Below, in pieces: positions 15,423 through 26,291 of a stretch of DNA of 64,000 nucleotides. The position numbers and the translations under genes were made by a program. The stretch's first letter is position 1. The number at the start of each line of letters is the position of its first letter. The stretch comes from CAVYXK01 sp963708245 (GTDB lineage: Bacteria; Pseudomonadota; Alphaproteobacteria; Acetobacterales; Acetobacteraceae), in assembly GCA_963708245.1 (NCBI GenBank), contig OY970201.1:124001-188000 (forward strand), in the 5' to 3' direction. The notes below the pieces were generated by a model. That model ran no database searches, was not told the origin of the DNA, and saw nothing but the letters and a program-made list of their open reading frames with translations.

Positions 15423-16923
15423 GGACCGCGGCGGCGACGATCTGCTCGGCGGTAACCGACGGCGCGGTCATCTCAGCGGCGATGCGGCCGTCCTTCATCA
15501 CCAGCACGCGGTGGCAGAGCGCCGCCAGTTCCTCGGCATCGCTGGAATAGAACAGGATGGCGCGCCCCTGCACTGCAAGGCGCGTGACGAGCTGGTAGAT
15601 CTCGTGCTTGGTCGCGACATCGACGCCGCGGGTCACGTCGTACAGCAGCAGGACGCGGGGTTCGGCGAGCAGCCAGCGGCCGAGCAGCACCTTCTGCTGA
15701 TTACCGCCGGAGAGCGTTCCGACCGGGCTGTTGATGCCGGCGGTACGGACGGCGAGCTGGCGGACCATGTCCTGCGCCAGCCGCCGCTCCGTCGCTCGCC
15801 GCAGCACGCCGGCACGCGAGAGGCGATCGAGAATGGAAAGCGTCAGATTGTCGCGCACGCTCATGCCGAGCAGCAGGCCCTCGGTCTTGCGATCCTCCGG
15901 CACCAGTGCGAGGCCCGTGCGGCGCCGCTTCGCCTCATGCGGACTGCCGATGCGCACGCGCCGGCCGCTGAGCGTGATGTGGCCGGCGGTCGGTCGCTCG
16001 GCGCCGAACAGCAGGAAGAACAGCTCGCGATGCCCCTGTCCGGCGAGGCCGCCGATGCCAAGGATCTCGCCCTCGTGCAGCGCCAGCGTAACGCGATCGA
16101 CGCGCGGCCCCGACAGGTCTTGTACTTGAAGGATCGCGGGCCCGGACGGGGTCGCGGGGCGTGGCGGAAACAGCGTCTCCAGCCGCTGGCCAGTCATCAG
16201 CGTGACCGCCTCGCGCGCATCGAGCTCCGCGAAGGTGCCGACGTCGCGTCCGTTGCGGAACACGGTGATGCGGTCGGCGATGCTCTGCACCTCGTTCCAA
16301 CGGTGGGAGGTGAACACGACAGCGGCGCCGCCATCGCGCAGGGCGCGAATGCGGGTGAACAGCCACGCCACTTCGCGTTCCACCAGCGAGGAAGTCGGTT
16401 CGTCGAGGAACAGGATCGGCGGCTGGTGCGACAGAGCGCGGACGATTTCGACGATCTGGCGTTGGGCCAGTGAGATGTCCTCGATCAGCGCTCGGGGATC
16501 GATATGGGTGATGCCCATATCGGTCAGCAACGCATCGGCCGCACGCGCCATGCGGCGGTGACTGATCAGGCCGAACGTTCCGTGCGGCTCGCGGCCGAGC
16601 ATCAGGTTCTCGGCCACGGTCATGCCAGGGAACAACATCAGCTCCTGGAACACGGTCCAGGCGCCGAGCCCGTGCGCCTGCTCGGGCCCGGCGAGCCGGA
16701 CGTCGCGGCCGGAAAAGCGTACAGTGCCGGAGTCAGGCTGCAGGCGGCCGCCGAGCAGCTTGATCATCGTGCTCTTGCCGGCACCGTTCTCCCCGACCAG
16801 CGCGTGCACCTCACCGGCGACGGCAGAGAAGGAGGCATGCTCCAGCGCGTGCACGCCGCCGAAGGATTTCGACAGCCGCACGCCCTCGACCGCCAGGGTT
16901 TCGGGTTGCGGGCCCGGGGTCAT
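15403..16923 (-). CDS. Sugar ABC transporter ATP-binding protein (RbsA-like, two nucleotide-binding domains)
   Basis: Energising subunit of 506 residues. The start at 16923 overlaps the binding-protein stop (ATGA). The first domain is canonical: Walker A GENGAGKST, signature region ISLAQRQIVEIVRAL and Walker B ILFLDEPTSSL. The second domain has the altered Walker A region usual for RbsA-type proteins (GIGGLAGQGHRELF), the signature LSGGNQQKVLLGRWL and an unusual Walker B, RVLLLYDVTRGVD, with Tyr-Asp where most members have Asp-Glu-Pro. The substrate class is sugar or a related polyol; the exact compound is not readable. Confidence 0.92.
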   Translation of the reverse strand: MTPGPQPETLAVEGVRLSKSFGGVHALEHASFSAVAGEVHALVGENGAGKSTMIKLLGGRLQPDSGTVRFSGRDVRLAGPEQAHGLGAWTVFQELMLFPGMTVAENLMLGREPHGTFGLISHRRMARAADALLTDMGITHIDPRALIEDISLAQRQIVEIVRALSHQPPILFLDEPTSSLVEREVAWLFTRIRALRDGGAAVVFTSHRWNEVQSIADRITVFRNGRDVGTFAELDAREAVTLMTGQRLETLFPPRPATPSGPAILQVQDLSGPRVDRVTLALHEGEILGIGGLAGQGHRELFFLLFGAERPTAGHITLSGRRVRIGSPHEAKRRRTGLALVPEDRKTEGLLLGMSVRDNLTLSILDRLSRAGVLRRATERRLAQDMVRQLAVRTAGINSPVGTLSGGNQQKVLLGRWLLAEPRVLLLYDVTRGVDVATKHEIYQLVTRLAVQGRAILFYSSDAEELAALCHRVLVMKDGRIAAEMTAPSVTAEQIVAAAVHERIAA

Positions 16924-18008
16924 GCCGCCGGCAGGTTGACCTTGAGCGTGTCGCCGCAAGCCTTGCCGTCGAGCGCGGCGGCAGCACACAGCGTCACCAC
17001 GGCATCGGGGCCGGAATCGGTGAAATCGGCAAAGAAGCTGTCCGGCAGGTCGGGGAACACCGTCACGCCGACTTTCACAGTTTCGTTGGTGACGTAGGGG
17101 AAGGGGATAGTGATGTCCTTCTTCGGGTACTCCTTGTTCAGGATGCGGCGAGCCAGCTCCAACGACACCACCGATAGGAACGGCGGCTGACCGATCGAGA
17201 TCCCTTCCACCTTGTGGCCGTCGTAGCCGATCATGAACTTGCGGAAACCGTTCTCGGCCTCGCCGGCGGTTGGCGGCAGGGGGCGGTTGGCAGCGATGAA
17301 CGCCTTCAGCACACCATCAGTGCCGCCCTGGCACCAGATGCCGTCGATCTGCGGCAGCGAGTTCAGAACCGCCGATGTGTTGCGCTCGGCCGTGGAGGAA
17401 TCCCACATGCCGGTGTAGCGGCTGACCACCTTGATGCCGGGGTTCTGGGCCCAGACATTGTCGGCACCCTTGTTGCGATCCTGATCGACCGAGGTGCCCG
17501 CCACGCCGGTCACCATGATCACGTTGCCCTTGCCGTTGAGCTTCTTGGCCAGCCAGCCGGCCAGGGTCTCGCCGAATTTGATCTGGTCGGTATTGACCTT
17601 CAGCGCCTGCGGCGTGGTGACGATGTTGTCGAACGAGACGACCAGGATGCCGCGCTGTGCCGCCTGATTGAGGATGCCATTCAGGCCGGTCGGCGACGCG
17701 GCGTTGATGATGATCGCATCGACCCGTTCGGCGATCAGGTTGGTAAGCTGCTGCGACTGCTTGCTGACGTCGTTGCCGGAATTGAACCAGGAGCCATCGA
17801 TCTGGGACTTGAACGGGTCCATCAGCAGCGCGGACTTGAAGACGTTCTCCATCTCGATGCGCCACTTGTTGCCGATGTAGGAATTCGAGAGCGCGATCTT
17901 CTGCTTCTTCTCCTCCGCGCTTGCGATCGGCGCCGGCATTGCCAGCCCGAGGCCGGCCGCGCCCGCCCCTGCTGCCGTCATCATTAACCGCCGCGTGATA
18001 TTGCGCAT
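16920..18008 (-). CDS. Sugar ABC transporter substrate-binding protein (CUT2 type)
   Basis: A 362-residue periplasmic binding protein that delivers substrate to the permeases. It begins with a twin-Arg-like signal (MRNITRRLMMTAAGAGAAGLG, cleavage near IASA). The type I periplasmic fold is recognisable: KIALSNSYIGNKWRIEMENV, NLIAERVDAIIINAASPTGLNG, RGILVVSFDNIV, GNVIMVTGVAGTSVDQDRNKG and IDGIWCQGGTDGVLKAF. First gene of the operon, divergent from a GMC oxidoreductase, with a long hairpin 46 bases upstream. The neighbouring oxidoreductase suggests the imported compound is an alcohol or sugar that is then oxidised; that link is an inference. Confidence 0.9.
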   Translation of the reverse strand: MRNITRRLMMTAAGAGAAGLGLAMPAPIASAEEKKQKIALSNSYIGNKWRIEMENVFKSALLMDPFKSQIDGSWFNSGNDVSKQSQQLTNLIAERVDAIIINAASPTGLNGILNQAAQRGILVVSFDNIVTTPQALKVNTDQIKFGETLAGWLAKKLNGKGNVIMVTGVAGTSVDQDRNKGADNVWAQNPGIKVVSRYTGMWDSSTAERNTSAVLNSLPQIDGIWCQGGTDGVLKAFIAANRPLPPTAGEAENGFRKFMIGYDGHKVEGISIGQPPFLSVVSLELARRILNKEYPKKDITIPFPYVTNETVKVGVTVFPDLPDSFFADFTDSGPDAVVTLCAAAALDGKACGDTLKVNLPAA

Positions 18009-18053
18009 GTGTTCCTCCCTTCGGTGCAGATGTGCTCAGACGACCCTGCTAAT

Positions 18054-18085
18054 GCATGATCGCGTTGCTGACAACGCGATCATGC
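18054..18085. promoter_or_regulatory. Perfect 14-bp inverted repeat in the divergent promoter region
   Basis: GCATGATCGCGTTG, loop CTGA, CAACGCGATCATGC. The arms are perfectly complementary. It lies 46 bases before the binding-protein start and 135 bases before the divergent oxidoreductase start. It may be an operator for a dimeric sugar repressor, or an RNA hairpin in the operon leader. No regulator gene is adjacent. Confidence 0.6.
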
Positions 18086-18219
18086 GCCATGGCCGGGCCG
18101 GTCGCGTTGACAGCCTCGTGTGGAGTGCATGTAATCGCTCGCGCTAGGGGTGCGACCCCAAGACGGGAGGATGAACTGCGCACAAGGCCCAGCTCCGTGC
18201 CGGGGAGCGAGAACTGCCG

Positions 18220-19926
18220 ATGACGTTCGACTTCATTATCGTCGGCGGCGGCTCCGCCGGGTCGATCCTGGCAAACCGCCTGTCGGCCCGCAGCAGCAAT
18301 CGCGTGCTGCTGTGCGAGGCAGGTGAGGACACACCGGACGGACGCGTACCGGAGGCGATCCTCGACAGCCGGTCCGGCTTCGCCTCCCGCGATCCGCGCT
18401 TCCTGTGGGACAAGTTGCGGGTCACCACCGAAGTGATCCCGCACAACGATCCCGACGCACCGCGCCCGCGCGCGCTGCGCTATGAGCAGGCTCGCGTGCT
18501 GGGCGGCGGCTCTTCGATCAACGGCCAACTCGCCAACCGCGGCGCACCGGCGGATTACGACGAGTGGGAGGCGCGCGGCGCTCGCGGCTGGCGGTGGGAG
18601 ACGGTGCTGCCGTTCTTCAAGAAGATCGAGCGCGACATCGATTTCGACGGCCCGTTGCACGGTTCGGACGGACGCATCCCGGTCCGCCGCATTTTCCCCG
18701 AGAACTGGTCGCCGCATGCCAAGGCTGCGGCCGAGGCGTTCCGGCTCGCCGGGTTCGAATATGTCGAGGATCAGAACGGGGAGTTCCGGGAGGGCTACTA
18801 TCCGCTGGCGATGTCCAATTTGTACGAACGACGGGTCTCGGCGGCGGTCGGTTATCTCGGTTCCTCGGTGCGGCAACGCCCGAACCTTGTTATCTCGACC
18901 GACACACAGGCTTCCGAGTTGTTGTTCGAGGACACGGGCTGCGTCGGCATCCGCGCGATGGTGGGTCACCGGCCGACGGAGTTCCGCGGCCGAGAGGTGA
19001 TCCTGTGTTGCGGCGCGATCCACTCGCCGGCGATGCTGCTGCGGGCGGGGATCGGCCCGGTTGCGCATCTGCGCGATGTCGGCGTTCCCGTGCGCGAGCA
19101 TGTCCCCGGGGTGGGGCAACGGCTGATGGACCATCCATCGATCTCGGTGGCGTCCTTCCTCAAGCGACGGGCGCGGGCGAACCCGTACAGCAAGCGCTCC
19201 TTGCACGTGGGGCTGCGCTTCTCCTCCGGGCTGGAAGGCGCGCCGGCCGGCGATATGGCGCTGACGGTGTCGAACAAGTCGGCGTGGCACGCGATCGGCG
19301 ATCGCATCACGGCGGTGACATTGTGGGTCAACAAAACCTTCTCCGAGACTGGTCAGGTGCGGCTTGTTTCGGCCAACTGGCGGGAGGAGCCGAGCGTCGA
19401 TTTCAACCTGCTGTCGGATCAGCGCGATCTGGTGCGGTTGATGAACGGCTTCCGCCGGATCGCTCTGATCCATGAACTGCCGCCGCTGAAGGCGATCACA
19501 TCGGATGCATTCCCGGCAAGCTTCACCGATAAGATTCGCAAGATCGGCGATGTAAATTTCAAGAACCGGGTGCTTACCTGCATCGGCTCGCTACTGCTGG
19601 ACGGCCCGGCACCTCTGCGCCGTTTTATGATCCGGAACTTCATCATGGATTCGACAGAAATGGCGAGTGTGCTGGGCGACGAGGAATTACTGGAGAAGTA
19701 TATCCGCCACGCGACGGTCGGCGTGTGGCATTGTTCATGCTCCTGCCGCATGGGGGCGGAGGACGACCCGATGGCAGTAACCAACCCCTCGGGCCTGGTG
19801 CGTGCGGTTCAGGGATTGCGTGTCGTGGATGCGTCGGTCTTTCCCTCGATTCCCTGCGCCAATACCAATTTCCCGACCATGATGGTGGCGGAGAAGATCG
19901 CGGCCGAGATTATGGACTCCGCTTGA
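18220..19926 (+). CDS. GMC-family FAD-dependent oxidoreductase (choline/alcohol dehydrogenase type)
   Basis: Flavoenzyme of 568 residues oxidising an alcohol group. The N-terminus has the dinucleotide-binding fold FDFIIVGGGSAGSILANRLS, then the GMC signature ARVLGGGSSINGQLANRG and the second signature GAIHSPAMLLRAGIGP. The C-terminal active site is in VGVWHCSCSCRMG (catalytic His) and NTNFPTMMVAEKIA (second active-site residue Asn). Unusually, the conserved Gly-Thr before Cys-Arg-Met-Gly is replaced by Ser-Cys-Ser. There is no signal peptide, so it is cytoplasmic. Divergent from a sugar transporter operon, so it may act on the imported compound. Confidence 0.9.
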   Translation: MTFDFIIVGGGSAGSILANRLSARSSNRVLLCEAGEDTPDGRVPEAILDSRSGFASRDPRFLWDKLRVTTEVIPHNDPDAPRPRALRYEQARVLGGGSSINGQLANRGAPADYDEWEARGARGWRWETVLPFFKKIERDIDFDGPLHGSDGRIPVRRIFPENWSPHAKAAAEAFRLAGFEYVEDQNGEFREGYYPLAMSNLYERRVSAAVGYLGSSVRQRPNLVISTDTQASELLFEDTGCVGIRAMVGHRPTEFRGREVILCCGAIHSPAMLLRAGIGPVAHLRDVGVPVREHVPGVGQRLMDHPSISVASFLKRRARANPYSKRSLHVGLRFSSGLEGAPAGDMALTVSNKSAWHAIGDRITAVTLWVNKTFSETGQVRLVSANWREEPSVDFNLLSDQRDLVRLMNGFRRIALIHELPPLKAITSDAFPASFTDKIRKIGDVNFKNRVLTCIGSLLLDGPAPLRRFMIRNFIMDSTEMASVLGDEELLEKYIRHATVGVWHCSCSCRMGAEDDPMAVTNPSGLVRAVQGLRVVDASVFPSIPCANTNFPTMMVAEKIAAEIMDSA

Positions 19927-19982
19927 GCGAATGGCCAAAGCTCGGTGCGTCGTTGCGAACGCCTTAGCCGTAGTGTCCCGCC

Positions 19983-20660
19983 TCAGTGCGGCAGGGGACT
20001 GACGCCGATAATGATCGGATGAAGATAGAGCAACAGACCCCATAGGAGCAGACCTAGCCCGATCCGCCACCAGCCGATCTCATTCCATACGAGTCGGTTG
20101 CGACCCCGCGCGATCGCGGCGAAGGGTATGATCGCGGTGCTGGCCTCCAGCGTGGACCATGCGGCGGAGTCACGGCGAGCGAGCTTGGCATCAATCGACG
20201 GCATCCCGGCGAGCGCCGTGACCAGGAAGGCGCCAAAGAAGACAAGCGAGGCGGTATCGCCGTTGCCGATCATGTGCACCGCGGCCCAGATGGCAAATGA
20301 CCACAGCATCGGATGGCGGGTGATTCGTTGAATGCCGCGCGGCTGTCCGGCGGTGCCCTCGCCCCCGACGGCGGTGGGATTGGGTGCGGTGACGGATCCC
20401 GCGAAAAGCAGGCAGGCCGGCAACATCGCGAGCACCAGTAGGGCGAGAAGCCAAGAGGGAGGGCTCCATAGCGAGGTCGTGGCAGCGGCGTTGTAGGCGT
20501 GAATCAACCAGACCAGAGCGGCGATCGACAGGATGGAGAAGGCTCCGCGGAACGGACCTTCGCCGATGCCGCGCACGATCCGATCACGCAGGCGGGTACC
20601 GGCGATGCCGATATGTAGAGCGATCCAGACGAGGGCAGCGATGATGAGCATATGAGGCAT
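19983..20660 (-). CDS. NnrU-family integral membrane protein
   Basis: A 225-residue membrane protein with about six hydrophobic segments. The family pattern is present: a GxGxGxFRGAFSxxS-like stretch (GIGEGPFRGAFSILSIAALVWLI) and ITRHPMLWSFAIWAAVHMIGNGD, in which the RHP motif is typical of NnrU and isoprenylcysteine methyltransferase-like proteins. NnrU is linked with nitric oxide metabolism in some bacteria, but its reaction is unknown, and no denitrification genes are near. It is convergent with the GMC gene and lies 26 bases downstream of the acyl-CoA synthetase stop, so it may be in that operon. Confidence 0.82.
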   Translation of the reverse strand: MPHMLIIAALVWIALHIGIAGTRLRDRIVRGIGEGPFRGAFSILSIAALVWLIHAYNAAATTSLWSPPSWLLALLVLAMLPACLLFAGSVTAPNPTAVGGEGTAGQPRGIQRITRHPMLWSFAIWAAVHMIGNGDTASLVFFGAFLVTALAGMPSIDAKLARRDSAAWSTLEASTAIIPFAAIARGRNRLVWNEIGWWRIGLGLLLWGLLLYLHPIIIGVSPLPH

Positions 20661-20686
20661 GTGCGTGACTACGTCGGCCTATTCCC

Positions 20687-22327
20687 CTATTCGATCGCCT
20701 CGGCCGAGCGTGCGATGTGCCGCAACACGAATTTCTGGATCTTTCCAGTCGAGGTGCGCGGCAGCTCCCGGAACAAGAAACTCTTGGGCACCTTGAAGTG
20801 CGCCATATTCCGGCGGCAGTATTCGCGCAGTTCTTCTGCTGTCACGCTCGCCCCGGGCTTCAGTTCGATGAAGGCGCAGGGCGTCTCGCCCCATCGCGGA
20901 TCCGGCTGCGCCACCACCGCCGCGCCCTGTACCGCCGGATGGCTGTAGAGCGCATCCTCCACCTCCAACGAGGAGATGTTCTCGCCGCCGGAAATGATGA
21001 CGTCTTTCGAGCGGTCGCGGATCTTCACGTATCCATCGGCTTGCATCACCGCGAGATCGCCGGTGTGGAACCAGCCGCCGGCAAAGCATGCCTCGGTGGC
21101 GGCCGGGTTGGCCAGATAGCCCTTCATGGTGATATTGCCGCGGAACATGATCTCACCCATGGTCTCGCCATCGGCGGGCACCGGCTGCATCGTATCCGGA
21201 TCGAGCACCGTCATCGCCTCCTGCATCGGCACGCGCACGCCCTGGCGGCCATTACGCTCCGCCCGCGCCTCCAGCGGCAGCGCGCTCCATTCCGGGTGCT
21301 TGGCGCAGACCGATGCGGGTCCGTAAGTCTCGGTCAGGCCATAGACATGCGTGAGCTCGATGCCGATCGTTTCGGCGCCTTCGATGATGGCCGCCGGCGG
21401 CGCGGCGGCGGCGATCTGCCCGGCAATCTTGTGGTCGATCTCCGCGCGCAGTTCCGCGGGCGAATTGATCAGCGTCGCATACACGATCGGCGCGCCGCAC
21501 ATATGGGTGACTTTGTGGTCGCGGAGGGCGTCGAACATCGCCTTCGCCTCGACCCGCCGCAGGCAGACATTAGTGCCGGCGCGCTCGGCCACCGACCACG
21601 GAAAGCACCAGCCGTTGCAATGGAACATCGGTAGGGTCCAGAGATACACCGCGAATTGCGGCATGCTCCAGTTCACGATGTTGCTGACCGCGTTCAGGTA
21701 GGCGCCGCGATAGTGATAGACGACACCCTTGGGATCGCCCGTCGTGCCGGAGGTGTAATTGAGCGAGATCGCGTCCCACTCGTCTGGCGGGTTCTGCCAC
21801 GCGAATTCCGGATCGCCGGTACCCAGGAATTCCTCATAGGTCATTTCGCCGAGCAGCTTGCCGTCGGGGCAGGCCGGATCGTCGATGTCGATGACCAGCG
21901 GCTTGTCGTCGAGCAGGGCCAACGCCTGCTCCACGGTGGCCGAAAACTCGCGGTCGGTGATCAGCACCCGAGCCCCGGCGTGCCGCAGCATGAAGCCGAT
22001 CGTCGCCGCATCGAGCCGGGTGTTCAGCGTGTTCAGCACCGCGCCGGCCATGGGGACGCCGAAATGTGCCTCGTAGATCGCCGGTACGTTGGGCGCCATC
22101 ACCGCGACCGTGTCGTTGCGGCCGATGCCCCGTCGGGTCAGCGCCGAGGCAAGGCGGCGGCAGCGGGCATAGGTCTCGCGCCAAGTGGAGCGCCACCCAC
22201 CGTGGATGACGGCGATTCGATCGGGATACACATAGGCAGCCCGCTCGAGGAAGGTGACCGGGTTCAGCGGCGTATAGTTCGCCTGGTTGCGATCGAGACC
22301 GGCAAGGTAGGCCGGGTTGCCCTGCAT
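20687..22327 (-). CDS. Acyl-CoA synthetase (AMP-binding, fatty-acid/carboxylic acid:CoA ligase)
   Basis: ATP-dependent ligase making acyl-CoA through an acyl-adenylate, 546 residues. The start at 22327 (MQGNPAYLAGL) has a GGGAGGATAGC site; a GTG at 22351 is less likely. Motifs: the P-loop-like YTSGTTGDPKGVVY, the Tyr-Gly-x-Thr-Glu motif in THVYGLTETYGP, GGWFHTGDLAVMQADGYVKIRDRSKDVIISGGENISS (motifs A7/A8) and the catalytic Lys in LPRTSTGKIQKFVLR. This pattern fits the medium-chain/dimethylsulfoniopropionate-type ligases. Its neighbours do not reveal the substrate. Confidence 0.92.
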   Translation of the reverse strand: MQGNPAYLAGLDRNQANYTPLNPVTFLERAAYVYPDRIAVIHGGWRSTWRETYARCRRLASALTRRGIGRNDTVAVMAPNVPAIYEAHFGVPMAGAVLNTLNTRLDAATIGFMLRHAGARVLITDREFSATVEQALALLDDKPLVIDIDDPACPDGKLLGEMTYEEFLGTGDPEFAWQNPPDEWDAISLNYTSGTTGDPKGVVYHYRGAYLNAVSNIVNWSMPQFAVYLWTLPMFHCNGWCFPWSVAERAGTNVCLRRVEAKAMFDALRDHKVTHMCGAPIVYATLINSPAELRAEIDHKIAGQIAAAAPPAAIIEGAETIGIELTHVYGLTETYGPASVCAKHPEWSALPLEARAERNGRQGVRVPMQEAMTVLDPDTMQPVPADGETMGEIMFRGNITMKGYLANPAATEACFAGGWFHTGDLAVMQADGYVKIRDRSKDVIISGGENISSLEVEDALYSHPAVQGAAVVAQPDPRWGETPCAFIELKPGASVTAEELREYCRRNMAHFKVPKSFLFRELPRTSTGKIQKFVLRHIARSAEAIE

Positions 22328-22484
22328 GCTATCCTCCCGCACTTTCGCCACAGCTTAGCGATTATGCCGGCCCGAAATAACCCCCCAGAGCCGCCGGCAG
22401 GCCGTCAGGGCCGGCGCGTTGAACTCGCGCCACGTGGTGCTTAAACTTACATGGCTGGATCGCCTGTATCGGAGCGAAAACCCC

Positions 22485-22838
22485 ATGTCGCAAAGCCTGC
22501 TGGAAAAGACCTGCACGCCGTGCCGGGGCGGCATCCCGCCGCTGACGCCCGAAGCGGCGCGGGACTTCCTCAGCCAAACCCCCAAATGGAGTTTGCTGGA
22601 CGACAGCCGGCGCATCGAGCGGACCTATTGGTTCTCCAACTTCCGGGAGGCGTTCGACTTCGTGCACGGCGTCGCCGACCTGGCCGAGGCCCAAGGTCAC
22701 CATCCCGAGGTCTTCTTCGGCTGGGGTCGCGCCACCATTTCGTTGCAAACGAAGAAGATTAAGGGCCTGCACGAGAACGACTTCATCATGGCCGCGCAGT
22801 TCGACCGGCTCGCCGAGGAGCGCGGCGCGCGGGGCTGA
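22485..22838 (+). CDS. phhB: 4a-hydroxytetrahydrobiopterin dehydratase (pterin-4a-carbinolamine dehydratase)
   Basis: Recycles the pterin cofactor of aromatic amino acid hydroxylases. The start at 22485 (MSQSLLEKTCTPC) is preceded by GGAGCG and is the usual family start; the frame is open further upstream without support. It has 117 residues, with the active-site stretch EAQGHHPEVFFGWGRATISLQT and the C-terminal LHENDFIMAAQFDRL. Its last 53 bases overlap the end of oxyR on the opposite strand. No phenylalanine hydroxylase gene is in the window, so its partner must lie elsewhere. Confidence 0.92.
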   Translation: MSQSLLEKTCTPCRGGIPPLTPEAARDFLSQTPKWSLLDDSRRIERTYWFSNFREAFDFVHGVADLAEAQGHHPEVFFGWGRATISLQTKKIKGLHENDFIMAAQFDRLAEERGARG

Positions 22839-23781
22839 CGCCGGCCGGTTGCGGGGTCGCCGGGCGGACGCCGGGCGGCAACTGGCTGCGCACGAAATTG
22901 CCGAATGCCACCAGATCGCCGCGGCGCGGGAACGATCGTCGCCACATCAGGCCGATTCGACGGCAGGCCTCCGGCGCGCGCAGCGGCCGCACCTCCACCC
23001 CGGCGCCGGGTGCGGCAAGCCGCGGCACCGCCAGCGCCGGTAACAGGGTGCAGCCGAGCCCCGCCGCGACCATCTCGCAGATGGTCTCCAGGCTGGTCGC
23101 CCGGACATCGTCCGCCATCGCGCCCTCGGCGTGGTCCCGCTCTCCACACACGGCCAGCGCCTGTTCGCGCAGGCAGTGTCCTTCCTCCAGCAGCAACAGC
23201 TTTTCTCCGGTCAGGTCTCGCTCGGTCACCTCCGGCTTGGCGGTAAGCCTGTGGCCCGGCGGGCAGGCGAGCCAGAACGGCTCGTCGAACAACGGCAACG
23301 AGCTCAGGCCCTGCACTTCGCCGGGCAACGCCAGCAGCAGCACGTCCACTTCGTAGGCCGCCAGTTGCTTCAGCAAATTGTCCGTCGTGTCCTCTCGCAG
23401 CAGCAGGCGAAAGCCCGGATAGTTCTCATGCAGCGCGCGCAGGAACAAAGGCAGCAGATAGGGGCTCAACGTCGGGATGATCCCGAGCCGCAGCGTGCCG
23501 GAGAGCAACGCTTCGTCGTGGCGGGCAAGCTCGCAGATCTGCTCGGCTTCCTCCAGCATGCGGCGGGCGCGGGCGACGATGCGCCCACCAATCGGGGTCA
23601 CCGCGATCGACCGGCTGGTGCGCTCGAACAGCGTCACCCCCAGGAATTTCTCCAACTTGCCAAGCTGGGTGCTGAGTGTCGATTGTGTGACATGGCACTT
23701 CTCGGCGGCACGGCTGAAATTGCGCAGCTCGGCGGCGGCCACGAGATAGCGCAGCTCGGTCAAGGTCATCCGGCGATCCAT
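22786..23781 (-). CDS. oxyR: Hydrogen peroxide-inducible activator OxyR (LysR family)
   Basis: Redox-sensing LysR regulator that activates peroxide defence genes. The N-terminal winged helix-turn-helix (LRYLVAAAELRNFSRAAEKCHVTQSTLSTQLGKLE) is followed by the effector domain, which holds the peroxide-sensing pair in EEGHCLREQALAVCGE, eight residues between the two Cys as in characterised OxyR. It is divergent from katG with 120 bases between the starts, the classical arrangement in which OxyR controls catalase-peroxidase. The C-terminal 30 residues are Pro/Arg/Ala-rich and run over the 3' end of phhB, longer than usual. Length 331. Confidence 0.93.
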   Translation of the reverse strand: MDRRMTLTELRYLVAAAELRNFSRAAEKCHVTQSTLSTQLGKLEKFLGVTLFERTSRSIAVTPIGGRIVARARRMLEEAEQICELARHDEALLSGTLRLGIIPTLSPYLLPLFLRALHENYPGFRLLLREDTTDNLLKQLAAYEVDVLLLALPGEVQGLSSLPLFDEPFWLACPPGHRLTAKPEVTERDLTGEKLLLLEEGHCLREQALAVCGERDHAEGAMADDVRATSLETICEMVAAGLGCTLLPALAVPRLAAPGAGVEVRPLRAPEACRRIGLMWRRSFPRRGDLVAFGNFVRSQLPPGVRPATPQPAGVSPARRAPRRAGRTARP

Positions 23782-23901
23782 TGATATTGTCGATCAGTCT
23801 CATCTAGCATTTTCATTGGACAGATGGATAGCGCCGCTCGTAGTTCCTTGGTCCCTGTTCACGGACCAGTGCAATCGACGCACCAACGATCGGAGGGAAA
23901 A

Positions 23902-26112
<2,211 letters not shown>

Positions 26113-26125
26113 ATCCCGGCGAAAA

Positions 26126-26166
26126 GACGGTCGGCCGCCGCTGAGACCCAGCAGCGGCCGACCGTC
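26126..26166 (+). terminator. Hairpin after katG
   Basis: Arms of 18 bases with 17 matches: GACGGTCGGCCGCCGCTG at 26126-26143 and CAGCAGCGGCCGACCGTC at 26149-26166, with a five-base loop, starting 14 bases after the katG stop. There is no marked T-tract; it would still be a strong structure for termination or mRNA protection. Confidence 0.75.
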
Positions 26167-26232
26167 AGGTGCGGGGGTGGATCGCATCCATGCATGCGGT
26201 CGTCCAGGAGACTGGCGGAAGGCTCGCGCCCG

Positions 26233-26287
26233 GCACCCTCACCCGCCGCGCTCCGCGCGGCGACCTCTCCCGCAGCGCGGGAGAGGT
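26233..26287. repeat. Palindromic GC-rich repeat at the rnd 3' end
   Basis: Two nested hairpins: CCGCCGCG/CGCGCGG, then ACCTCTCCCGC, loop AGC, GCGGGAGAGGT (26263-26287). It lies 5 bases from the rnd stop and may terminate rnd transcription. The CTCCCGC/GCGGGAG theme resembles the low-complexity sequence inserted in hemC near 46500. Confidence 0.6.
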
Positions 26288-26291
26288 GGAC

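Noticed and set aside
23782..23901. OxyR operator between oxyR and katG
   Set aside because: A site is expected from the gene arrangement, but no convincing ATAG/CTAT-type repeat series could be marked.
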